This document shows, one piece after another, positions 54,953-63,381 of a stretch of DNA of 64,000 bases. The translations under genes and the position numbers were made by a program. The stretch comes from LMUY01 sp965199005 (lineage in GTDB: Bacteria; Pseudomonadota; Alphaproteobacteria; Acetobacterales; Acetobacteraceae): assembly GCA_965199005.1 (NCBI GenBank), contig CBDAQK010000001.1, positions 2,604,001-2,668,000 of the forward strand. The letters are read 5' to 3'. Numbering within the stretch: the first letter of the stretch is position 1; the number at the start of each line of letters is the position of its first letter. Under the pieces are notes generated by a model, which saw only the letters and a list, made by a program, of their open reading frames with translations, was not told the DNA's origin and did no database searches.

Positions 54953-55804
54953 ATGACCGACACTCACGACACCGCCCCGACCCAGTACATCGAGGCCAAC
55001 GGCATCCGCTTCGCCTACCGCCGCTTCGGCAAGGCAGGGGGCGTGCCAATTGCCGGCGGTCTGCCGCTCGTCTTCAATCAACACTTCAAGGGTTCACTCG
55101 ACCATTGGGATCCGGCCGTGACCAATGGATTGGCCCAGACCCGCGAGGTCATCCTGTTCGATAATGCCGGCATTGCTGCAAGCTCCGGTGAGGTGCCTCC
55201 CAGCATCCCGGAGATGGGAACCAACGCAATCGCATTTATTCACGCTCTCGGCCTGCCAAAGGTCGACGTGCTCGGGTTTTCCATTGGCGGGATGGTCGCG
55301 CAGGAGATCGCTCTTCAAGCTCCCGACCTGGTCCGCAAGCTGGTCCTGGTGGGGACCGGGCCGCGCGGTGCAGATATGTCGACCAGCAAGTCAGCGGATA
55401 TCTTTGCTGGCACGTATGATCCGCCGGAGCATCTCTGGTTGGCCGTGCATTTTTCCCCTTCGGAGGGTAGCCGGGCTGCCGGGCTGGCCTTCCTTGAGCG
55501 CCGCCTCCAACGCCAGGACCGTGACGCCGAGGTGAGCGACACCGCCGCCGGACGACAGCGTGAGGCGATCGGCGCCTATATCGCCGGTGGCGAGAGAGCG
55601 CAGAGTCACCTCAGCGAACTCCGCTTGCCCACCCTGATTGTGCAGGGGAGCAACGACGTCATCATCCCGACCGTCAACTCGTATGTCCTGCAGCAGAAAT
55701 TGCCGAACGCGCAGCTCATCATCTACCCTGATGCCAATCACGGTTCGTTCTATCAATACCCCGAAATGTTCGTGGCTCACGCGTCGCTGTTCCTCGACGC
55801 GTGA
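54953..55804 (+). CDS. alpha/beta hydrolase
   Basis: 283 aa. IEANGIRFAYRRFG start, nucleophile elbow LGFSIGGM with Ser, and LIVQGSNDVIIPTVNSY and YPDANHGSFYQY supply the acid and His. No signal peptide. The ATG at 54941 is an alternative start. The family includes haloperoxidase-like esterases and lactonases. Confidence 0.88.
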   Translation: MTDTHDTAPTQYIEANGIRFAYRRFGKAGGVPIAGGLPLVFNQHFKGSLDHWDPAVTNGLAQTREVILFDNAGIAASSGEVPPSIPEMGTNAIAFIHALGLPKVDVLGFSIGGMVAQEIALQAPDLVRKLVLVGTGPRGADMSTSKSADIFAGTYDPPEHLWLAVHFSPSEGSRAAGLAFLERRLQRQDRDAEVSDTAAGRQREAIGAYIAGGERAQSHLSELRLPTLIVQGSNDVIIPTVNSYVLQQKLPNAQLIIYPDANHGSFYQYPEMFVAHASLFLDA

Positions 55805-55858
55805 CGCTCGGCCCAATCGTCAACTCACGCTTGTCCCGTTCCTGACATCGCGCGGCGC

Positions 55859-56337
55859 ATGCCTGGTGGTTTGCCGATTGTGCCCTCCGTGGTGCCGTTC
55901 GAGACCCAGGTTTTCACGCAGAGCGGGTGGGTGCCAGCGTCACCGCACCGGGCCCTCAAGACAGCGATCCGCAGATGACGTTTGGCCGCTTTGCGGAACG
56001 TCTCAGCCAGTACGGGCTTGCCTACCTCCATATCATCGAGCCGCGGGTCAGTGGTGTTAAGACAATCCACGAGGGTCAGGCACCCATTGCCTCGGCGTTC
56101 CTACGGCAGGTGTTCACGGGTCCGATTACTGCAGCGGGCGGATTTGATCGCGCGGGTGCCGAAGCGATCTTGCGCCGGGGAGATGCCGATGCGGTCGCAT
56201 TCGGCCGTCACTTCAGATCCAACCCTGACCTCCCTGAGCGCTTCCGGCAGGATCTGCCGCTCACGCCTTACGTACGCGACGTGTTCTGGGGTGGTGATGA
56301 GCGTCGATATACCGACTTCATGCCCTATGGGGCGTGA
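55859..56337 (+). pseudogene. remnant of an Old Yellow Enzyme gene
   Basis: A middle piece (GLPIVPSVVPFETQVFTQSG) in one frame is followed, in another frame, by the C-terminal third (DSDPQMTFGRFAERLSQYG, AGGFDRAGAEAIL, VAFGRHFRSNPDLPERFR). The first half and the FMN-site helices are missing. Paralogous to the intact OYE at 52063. Confidence 0.8.
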
Positions 56338-56343
56338 GCTACG

Positions 56344-57237
56344 TCAGTTGCTACGGAACTTCAATTCGCCGATCCGGGCAACGATCGTCTTCAGGATCGG
56401 CGACGAGTTTGCTTCGTTGTAACCCAACGACAGATCGATCGTTGGGGCCACTCCGGCCAGTGGCTTACTGATGACGGTGGCCGGCAGTAGATTACGCGCA
56501 TAGAGCGGCATCAACGCGATGCCCCCCGCCGAGGCGACCAGCGCCATGGCCATAGAGAGGTTATCGACGGAGTGGTCGGGCGTGAGGTCGATCCCCAGCT
56601 TGGCGCCGTAAGCATCGGTGACCGCGCGTAGCGCAGGGGACTTGTCGTGGGGAACGCCGATCAGCGTCATGCCGGCGATATCTTCCGGCGTGATGGCATC
56701 CTTGCTCGCCAGGGCATGGCCGCTCGGGAGCAACGCGATCAAGGGCTCGTCGATCAGGCGCGTGAACACCACGCCCGGCGCATTCTGCTCGTGCCGCATA
56801 AAGGCGAGGTCGATCTTCCCGCGAGCCAGCCCATCGGCAAGGTCCGGGGATGAGAGGCTGAGGATCACGACCTCGGTCGTAGGCAGAGCGTCACGCATGA
56901 TGCGCATGACCGCCGATAGCCAGTCGAACTCGTAGCCGGTCAGGAACCCGATCACGAAGCTCGCCTTGGCGGGGGTCGCCGCGCGCCGGGTCGCCTCGGT
57001 CGCTGCTTCCACCTGCAGCAGGATGGCGCGTGCGTGGTCTGCGAACACTCGCCCGGCAGCGGTGAGTTCGATACCTCTCACTCCCCGGGTCATCAGGGTG
57101 CATCCGAGCTCGATCTCCAGGTCACGCATCTGCCGGCTGAGCGACGGCTGCGCGGTGTGCAGGCGTTTCTCGGCGGCGACGGTCAAGCTGCCCTCCTCGG
57201 CGACAGCCAGAAAATATCGCAGGTGTCGCAAGTCCAT
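56344..57237 (-). CDS. LysR-type transcriptional regulator
   Basis: 297 aa. N-terminal winged helix (MDLRHLRYFLAVAEEGSL, TAQPSLSRQMRDLE) and an effector-binding domain (IGFLTGYEFDWLSAVMRI; SSPDLADGLARGKIDLAFMR). Divergent from the SDR operon at 57418 with a 180-bp gap. Likely regulator of that operon, and possibly of 60411 through a shared element. Confidence 0.92.
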   Translation of the reverse strand: MDLRHLRYFLAVAEEGSLTVAAEKRLHTAQPSLSRQMRDLEIELGCTLMTRGVRGIELTAAGRVFADHARAILLQVEAATEATRRAATPAKASFVIGFLTGYEFDWLSAVMRIMRDALPTTEVVILSLSSPDLADGLARGKIDLAFMRHEQNAPGVVFTRLIDEPLIALLPSGHALASKDAITPEDIAGMTLIGVPHDKSPALRAVTDAYGAKLGIDLTPDHSVDNLSMAMALVASAGGIALMPLYARNLLPATVISKPLAGVAPTIDLSLGYNEANSSPILKTIVARIGELKFRSN

Positions 57238-57267
57238 GCCATGCCTACGCAGTATGAGAGATGACGA

Positions 57268-57304
57268 ACAAAGTCTTTTTCGAGCGTCCTCGCAACCCTT
57301 ACTT
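57268..57304 (+). promoter_or_regulatory. shared upstream element, copy 1
   Basis: ACAAAGTCTTTTTC, then CCCTTACTT beginning 28 bp from the element start, between the LysR gene and the SDR at 57418. The same layout occurs at 60298-60335. Confidence 0.5.
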
Positions 57305-57417
57305 GAACCATCGTCGTCAGAAACCAGCCACCGGTGTCCACGGAGCCATCGCTAGACTGGCGAGGGTTACCAGACACGGAAGGCATGTCTCTCACCGTTG
57401 TTCGAAGGGAAGTCACG

Positions 57418-58164
57418 ATGAATACGCCAGTTGTTCTGATCACCGGTGCCCTCACCGGGATCGCGCGAGCCACCGCGCTCGCCTACGCCCGCAAGGGCGC
57501 CAAGATTGTCGCTGTCGGCCGCAAGCCCGAGCTTGGCGCAGCCTTGGTCGCAGAACTCGTCGCAGCCGGTGCTGAAGCGGTGTTCGTCCGCGCCGACGTC
57601 CGTCACGAGGACGATGTCCGCGCCATGGTGGATGCGACCGTGGCCCGCTTCGGTCGCATCGATATCGCCGTGAACGCCGCCGGTACCGAGGGCCAGCCTG
57701 GCGCCGCCGTCGACCAGACGCCGGAGAGCTACGCGGCGACCTTCGACACGAACGTGCTCGGCACCGTCCTGAGCATGAAGCACGAACTGCGCATCATGCA
57801 GGCCCAGGGCAGCGGCAGCATCGTCAACGTCTCCTCGACGTTCGGTCACGAAGGCGGCGCGGGTGCATCGATCTACGCGGCAAGCAAGCACGCGGTGGAA
57901 GGACTGACCAAGTCGGTCGCCCTCGAGGTCGGCAGCATGGGTATTCGTGTCAACGCTGTCGCGCCAGGTCCCATCCAGACCGGCATGCTCGACCGTTTCA
58001 CCGGTAGCGACGACGTAAAGGCGTACCTCGCCACGCTCAACGCCCAGAAGCGGATCGGCCAGCCTGACGAGATCGCGCAGGCGATCCTGTATCTCGCGTC
58101 GAGTGAAGCGAGCTTCGTCACCGGCCACATTCTGAGCGTCGATGGCGGCAAGTCAGCCGGCTGA
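57418..58164 (+). CDS. short-chain dehydrogenase (cluster B, first gene)
   Basis: 248 aa from ATG 57418. TGALTGIARAT at the cofactor site (the usual third Gly is Ala), VNAAGTEGQPG, YAASKHAVEGL and SVDGGKSAG. Followed 66 bp later by GST. Probably the first gene of a LysR-controlled operon. Confidence 0.92.
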   Translation: MNTPVVLITGALTGIARATALAYARKGAKIVAVGRKPELGAALVAELVAAGAEAVFVRADVRHEDDVRAMVDATVARFGRIDIAVNAAGTEGQPGAAVDQTPESYAATFDTNVLGTVLSMKHELRIMQAQGSGSIVNVSSTFGHEGGAGASIYAASKHAVEGLTKSVALEVGSMGIRVNAVAPGPIQTGMLDRFTGSDDVKAYLATLNAQKRIGQPDEIAQAILYLASSEASFVTGHILSVDGGKSAG

Positions 58165-58230
58165 TCGCAGGAGCCGGGTTGAGAGCCCGGCTCCTCTCCA
58201 CTTGATCCAAACGAAACGAAAGGCATCGCC

Positions 58231-58878
58231 ATGTCCCCCGACCAGTTGAAGCTTTACGAATCTGCGAGCTCGCCCAACTCGCGGCGCGTGCGCATCTTCC
58301 TCGCGGAAAAGGGCATCTGCGTCGCCCGCGTCTCCGTCGATCTCAGCGCCAAGGAGCAATTCTCCGAGGCTTACGCCCGCATCAACCCGCGCCGGGTCGT
58401 GCCGACGCTGGTCCTCGATGATGGAACGGCGATCGGCGAGGTTCCCGCGATCATGCGCTACCTGGAGGAAACACACCCCAACACGCCGCTGCTGGGATCG
58501 TCAGCCAAAGAGAAGGCGCTGGTGGCGATGTGGGAGCGCCGCATGGAGCTGGAAGGCTTTGCCGCGGTCATGGAAACGGTTCGCAACAATGCCGCTGGCC
58601 TGAAGGACCGGGCTATCGCCGGGCCTCACGCCTATGAGCAGATCCCCGCCCTGGTCGAGCGTGGTCGCCAGCGCATCGCTGATTTCTACGCCGACCTTGA
58701 AGTGCGGCTAGGTGGTGAGCCGTTCGTCGCGGGTGAGCGGTTCAGCGCGGCAGACATCACTGCGGTTGTCGCCATCGATTTCGCGACCCGAGCGCTGAGC
58801 CTGGCGGTTCCGGAAACCAACGTAGCGACGCAGCGGTGGTACGCCGCCGTCACCGCACGCCCGAGCTTTGCTGCTTAA
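58231..58878 (+). CDS. glutathione S-transferase
   Basis: 215 aa. Thioredoxin-like N-terminal domain with SPNSRRVRIFLAEKG (glutathione-site serine region), VPTLVLDDGTAIGEVPAIMRYLEE, and a helical C-terminal domain with FSAADITAVV. It conjugates or reduces electrophiles using glutathione, which would fit the ene-reductase and SDR context. Confidence 0.92.
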   Translation: MSPDQLKLYESASSPNSRRVRIFLAEKGICVARVSVDLSAKEQFSEAYARINPRRVVPTLVLDDGTAIGEVPAIMRYLEETHPNTPLLGSSAKEKALVAMWERRMELEGFAAVMETVRNNAAGLKDRAIAGPHAYEQIPALVERGRQRIADFYADLEVRLGGEPFVAGERFSAADITAVVAIDFATRALSLAVPETNVATQRWYAAVTARPSFAA

Positions 58879-58935
58879 CCCGATCACACGCGCCGTGCTG
58901 CTGGCGCACGATCCCTACTCAAACGGAGATTGAAC

Positions 58936-59214
58936 ATGAGCGCCTATGTCGTCGTCGAATTGACCGTCAAGGATGCCAAAGCCAAGGATCGCTACTCGAC
59001 TGCCGCCGGCCCGATTCTGAAGCAGTTCGGCGGGGAGTTCATCGCCGGGGGCACATGGGACGTCCTGACCGGTGAACCCGCCTTCACCAACGGTGCGATC
59101 ATCCGCTTCCCCGACCGTGACACCGCCGTCGCCTGGTACAACTCTCCCGATTACCAGGCGACCTTCGCCGATCGGGCATCGGGCATCGATTGCCGGTTCC
59201 AGCTCATCGGTTGA
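58936..59214 (+). CDS. DUF1330 protein
   Basis: 92 aa. AYVVVELTVKDAKAKDRYS, GGTWDVLTG and FPDRDTAVAWYNSPDYQ form the DUF1330 dimeric alpha/beta barrel fold. Function unknown. ATG 58936 is chosen; GGAGATT lies about ten bases upstream. Confidence 0.9.
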   Translation: MSAYVVVELTVKDAKAKDRYSTAAGPILKQFGGEFIAGGTWDVLTGEPAFTNGAIIRFPDRDTAVAWYNSPDYQATFADRASGIDCRFQLIG

Positions 59215-59295
59215 GCTTCGCGCACCGATGAGTTAGCGGCGGCGCCGCTCGGGATCGCAATCAGACGGCTCATCCTTTCTGGAGGGATCCTCAGC

Positions 59296-59727
59296 ATGAC
59301 AAAGACGACGCCCGAACAGAACAAGGTGCTTGTCCTCCAGGCATTCGACACGCTGTTCAACAAGCGCGACTACGCTGCCGCCAAGGCGTTCTGGTCCGAC
59401 ACCTATATCCAGCACAGCGCGCAAATCGGGCCCGGACGTGGCAGCTTGTTCGACCTCATCCATAATGCGCCTCAAACGCTGCGTTACGAGCACGGCCTCG
59501 TCATGGCGGAAGGTGACTACGTCATTCTCCATGGCCGGTTTTCCGAAAACGGCCGCCCCGCCTCCTGGATCGCGGCAGAGATCGTTCGCATCGAGAATGG
59601 CCAGTTGGCAGAGCATTGGGACGTGCTCAAGGACGAGGCCACGCAAGCCGGGTCCAAGAGCGGGCTACCGATGTTTGGCCAATCCTTCCCGCGTCAGCCC
59701 TCCTTTACCCAAGGACCACGATCATGA
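59296..59727 (+). CDS. SnoaL-like protein (cluster B)
   Basis: 143 aa. FDTLFNKRDYAAAKAFWSD, YIQHSAQIGPGRGSLFDL and LAEHWDVLKDEAT closely match the cluster A protein at 49512. It overlaps the DUF427 start by four bases. Confidence 0.87.
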   Translation: MTKTTPEQNKVLVLQAFDTLFNKRDYAAAKAFWSDTYIQHSAQIGPGRGSLFDLIHNAPQTLRYEHGLVMAEGDYVILHGRFSENGRPASWIAAEIVRIENGQLAEHWDVLKDEATQAGSKSGLPMFGQSFPRQPSFTQGPRS

Positions 59728-60106
59728 CCGATAAGCGCATCCTCACGCCTGGACCGAACCACCCGATCACCATTGAACCGACCAAAGGCCGTGTGGTCGT
59801 CACCGTCGCCGGCCGGGCCGTCGCCGACAGCCATTCGGCGCTGACGCTCCGCGAAGCATCCTATCCGGCCGTGCAGTACATCGCCCGCGCAGACGTCCAT
59901 ATGTCGCTGCTGGAACGCAACGGAACCTCCAGCTACTGCCCCTACAAGGGCGAGGCAGCCTATTTCCGCATAGAAGTGGGCGGAGTCGGCGGCCAAATGC
60001 CGGCTGGACTTATGAGGGCGCCTACACGGCGGTCGCAGAGATCAACAAATATCTGGCCTTCTACCCTGATCGCGTCGACTCCATCGACATCCAGCACCTG
60101 ATTTGA
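59724..60106 (+). pseudogene. DUF427 protein with a frameshift (cluster B)
   Basis: The first 90 residues (PGPNHPITIEPTKGRVVV, SYCPYKGEAAYFRI) are intact. Near 59992 the frame changes and the normal end continues as AGWTYEGAYTAVAEINKYLA and FYPDRVDSIDIQHLI. One indel accounts for it. The unshifted frame would end at 60101 with an unrelated tail. Confidence 0.8.
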
Positions 60107-60297
60107 AGCAGGAACCAGCTGGAACGATGGGTAGTCTGACCGCCCAGCCGTAGACGGCGTCCTACGCTCTCTGAACCAAATCGTCGGCTGCGGCGGCCTG
60201 ATCACAGACCGCCGTCCGTGTTCAAGCGACCCTGCCCGCCCCAAGGCGAGGTCATTAACCAGTGTTTTCCATGCCTTTGAGGCATCGGGGTAGCCCG

Positions 60298-60335
60298 ACA
60301 AAGTCTTTTTCAGGACTGCATACAGCCCCTACTTC
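60298..60335 (+). promoter_or_regulatory. shared upstream element, copy 2
   Basis: ACAAAGTCTTTTTC, then CCCCTACTT beginning 29 bp from the element start, 76-113 bp before the SDR at 60411. Matches 57268-57304. Confidence 0.5.
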
Positions 60336-60410
60336 ATTGGTTGACGCACGCGAGATGCGGTCTGGTCGAAACCAGGCCACTCGCAAGCCAAACACCCGAG
60401 GTATGGATCG

Positions 60411-61157
60411 ATGAGCCAGAAAGTCGTTTTGATCACCGGGGCACTCACCGGCATCGGCCGTGCCACTGCCCTGGCGTTTGCCAAAGACGCCGCCCGTGTC
60501 GTCGTCTCCGGCCGGCACGACGATGCCGGTCGCGCCCTCGTCGACGAATTGCGTGGCCTCGGAGCCGAAGCCGAATTCATCCGCGCCGACGTCCGTATTG
60601 AGGCCGACGTGCAGAAGTTGGTGGATGGGGCGGTCGCCCGTTTCGGGCGTCTCGACATCGCTGTCAACAACGCGGGCACCGAAGGCAAACCCGGCCCGGT
60701 GACGGCAGTAACGGCGGATGGCTATGCCGCCATGTTCGAAACCAACGTGCTCGGCACCCTGCTCGGCATGAAGCACGAGCTGCGGGTCATGCAGGCGCAA
60801 GGCGGCAGCAGCATCGTCAACGTCTCCTCGACGATGGGCGAGCGAGGTGCTGCGAACATGGCGCTCTACGCCGGCAGCAAGCATGCGGTGGAAGGCATCA
60901 CCAAGTCAGCCGCGATCGAGGCGGCCGCTTTCGGGGTTCGGGTCAACGCCGTGGCGCCGGGTCCGACCGAGACCGGGATGCTCGATCGCCTGACCGGCTC
61001 GCCGGAAAAGAAGGCGGCATTCTACGCGGCGATCCCGCTCAAGCGCGGCGGCACGGCCCAGGAGGTCGCGGACGCCATCCAGTTCATTGCATCCGACAAG
61101 GCTGGCTTCATCACCGGCCAGATCATCCGCGTCAACGGCGGCAAAACCGCGAGCTGA
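60411..61157 (+). CDS. short-chain dehydrogenase (cluster B)
   Basis: 248 aa. TGALTGIGRAT, NNAGTEGKPG, SSTMGERGAANMALYAGSKHAV and VNGGKTAS. Close paralogue of 53196-53951, including the IPLKRGGT segment. It has its own upstream region with the shared element, so it is probably a separate transcript from the 57418 operon. Confidence 0.92.
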   Translation: MSQKVVLITGALTGIGRATALAFAKDAARVVVSGRHDDAGRALVDELRGLGAEAEFIRADVRIEADVQKLVDGAVARFGRLDIAVNNAGTEGKPGPVTAVTADGYAAMFETNVLGTLLGMKHELRVMQAQGGSSIVNVSSTMGERGAANMALYAGSKHAVEGITKSAAIEAAAFGVRVNAVAPGPTETGMLDRLTGSPEKKAAFYAAIPLKRGGTAQEVADAIQFIASDKAGFITGQIIRVNGGKTAS

Positions 61158-61203
61158 GACCCGGTTCGCGCTCTCGCTTTGCAAAACACAAGGAACCACA
61201 GTC

Positions 61204-61443
61204 ATGACTACGCTTTCGGGTAAAATCGCCCTTGTCAACGCCGTCGCACCCGGCGTGGTCGCGACCGACATGTCAAGCTTCGCCAAGACAGAGGCTGGTC
61301 GGGACTTCACGCTCAGCCTGCAGGCGCTGAAGCGGGTGGCGCAGCCCGACGACATCGGCGACGTGATCGCATTTCTGGGCTCCGCCGCCGCGAGCTGGAT
61401 CACCGGCGACACCATACGCGTCGATGGCGGTTCGAAGCTGTAG
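61204..61443 (+). pseudogene. short-chain dehydrogenase with in-frame internal deletion
   Basis: 79-aa open frame. MTTLSGKIALV (the normal start) is joined directly to NAVAPGVVATDMSSFAKTE through RVDGGSKL (the normal end). About 168 residues, including the cofactor site and Tyr/Lys, are missing without loss of frame. Parent type is the gene at 51320. The product cannot be a dehydrogenase. Confidence 0.8.
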
Positions 61444-61457
61444 CCCGCCCACGGACG

Positions 61458-62708
61458 ATGAGGATGTTGAAAGGGACGACTGGGGCGCTGTGTCCCGCAA
61501 CGCGCGGACTTGGCGCACCTGTCGTCCTTGGCCGCGGGGCGAGCCTCATCGTATCCATGGGGGTGGTCACACACACGCTGTGGACGAGCGCTGCACCCGC
61601 GATGGTCTACGCGCTTTATGCCGAGCAATGGCACCTCAGCCACACGGTCACCACTGGGATCTTCGCGATCTATCCATCCTTCGTGGTGGCAGTGCTGGTC
61701 CTGTTCGGCGACCTATCCGATCATATCGGCCGGCGCGCCACGATGCTGCTCGGGCTCGGCGCGTCGCTCGCGGGCTCGCTGCTGTTTGCCGTCGCTCCCG
61801 ATGTCGGCTGGCTCTTCACGGGACGTGCCTTGATGGGGATCGGCGTCGGCCTGACGGCGGGGCCGTCGACCGCCGCAGTTGCGGAGTTTGTCGGCGAAGG
61901 CCCATCAAAGCGAGCGGCCCTGCTCACCACGATCGCGCAGGCAGTCGGATTTTCCTCGGCGTTGCTGCTAGGCGGCGCGTTGGTCCAATACGCACCTTGG
62001 CCGATGCGGCTAAGTTTCTGGGTACTGACCGCCCTACTTGCGCTCCTATTTACGGCCACATGGTTCCTGCCCAGGTGCAGCAACGAGGGCACAGGAATGC
62101 CTTGGCGTCCAAGCCTTCCATGCCTCCCCAGGGGGGTGCGCAAGGCATTCGCCACGGCTGCGCTCGCGATGATGACGGCCTACACGCACGGCGTGCTCAT
62201 TCTGTCGCTGGGTGGCCAAGTCGCCCATGACCTGGTCGGGTCATCGAACGCGTTCGTCAATGGCGCGGTGTTGTCGCTATTTGCCGTCACATCCGGAGCC
62301 GTTGGGCTCCTTGGCCGCTTACTTCCTGCCCGCCGCGCCATGTTGTTCGGCGCGGTCGCATCGACGGCCGGCATGGGCTTGCTCATAGTCGCGGTAGCGC
62401 GACACGATCTGCTCGTCTTTCTCCTGGCGACCGCGACCGCCGGGGCCGGCTACAGCCTGCTGTTCTTAAGCGCCCTTGAGGTCATCAACATTGTTGCCCC
62501 TGCCCACCATCACGGCGGGGTGCTCTCCGCCCTCTATCTGCTGGCCTATCTCTGCATGGGAGGCGTGGCACTCCTGCTCGGCGCTGTCGCAACCGTCCGC
62601 GGTCTCGGGCTCGCTATCGACCTCGGTGCCGCCGCGATCGCCTCGCTCAGCCTCGCCACGCTTCTTCGCGCGCGACTGATCCGCGGGTCGGTGCTTCCCC
62701 TCCGATAG
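61458..62708 (+). CDS. MFS transporter
   Basis: 416 aa with 12 predicted helices. The A motif is FGDLSDHIGRRATM, and the helix 4-5 region is GRALMGIGVGLTAGPSTAAVAEF. Its nearest functional guess is efflux of a small metabolite or drug. It begins 15 bp after the deleted SDR, so it is probably the last gene of cluster B. Confidence 0.9.
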   Translation: MRMLKGTTGALCPATRGLGAPVVLGRGASLIVSMGVVTHTLWTSAAPAMVYALYAEQWHLSHTVTTGIFAIYPSFVVAVLVLFGDLSDHIGRRATMLLGLGASLAGSLLFAVAPDVGWLFTGRALMGIGVGLTAGPSTAAVAEFVGEGPSKRAALLTTIAQAVGFSSALLLGGALVQYAPWPMRLSFWVLTALLALLFTATWFLPRCSNEGTGMPWRPSLPCLPRGVRKAFATAALAMMTAYTHGVLILSLGGQVAHDLVGSSNAFVNGAVLSLFAVTSGAVGLLGRLLPARRAMLFGAVASTAGMGLLIVAVARHDLLVFLLATATAGAGYSLLFLSALEVINIVAPAHHHGGVLSALYLLAYLCMGGVALLLGAVATVRGLGLAIDLGAAAIASLSLATLLRARLIRGSVLPLR

Positions 62709-63381
62709 CTCGCACCACAGCTTATCAACGCGGCATCAGGCAGCAGGACGATGGACAGGAGAACGCCGTGCGGCCACGCAAGATGTGGGGATACTCAATT
62801 GAGACGGTGCCGTGAGACGCCGGGCCGCGTCTCGTAGGGGTCGATTTTGGCATTCCGGGACGTGAGCGGTGCAGGGTAGACCCTCTCGAGACAGATTTTG
62901 GGCCGAGCTGGTCACCGCGCAGCCTCCGCCGAGGCGTCGTCAGATACATTGATGGACACGGCGCCGGATACCATCTTCCTGAAAAGGTTCACCTTCACAG
63001 TACAACATGAGGGACGTTATGGTGCAGGTGGCGGTATAATGCGGGCGTCCGATTTCAGGGACCGGTCGGCGCAAGCCAACGTCCCATATCAAGCGCGTAG
63101 CTGCCATCCTATTGTCGCCCCGAGTGTCTGCTTCCGTGTCGTGCTGGTCGGGCCGTTGCCGTCGGGGTTGGGGTCGACAGCCGCTGATAGGCGAGCGGCA
63201 GTGAACGTCCGCTTTGCCCTACCTCTCGCTCCATAGCTGCCTGTCCGCTCTCGGCCAACTCAAGCCTTATCAAATTCTATCTTGGTGAAGCTGGGGCATT
63301 GGCATTCTGCAGTTTGGGCCCGCGCGGCCGGAGCGACCAGGCCGGCGCTCACACGCCGTGCAATGCGGGCCTGGGTCCGCG
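62709..63381. other. gene-free stretch
   Basis: About 670 bp between the MFS gene and a convergent gene. It has no recognisable protein, RNA or strong terminator. Confidence 0.45.
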
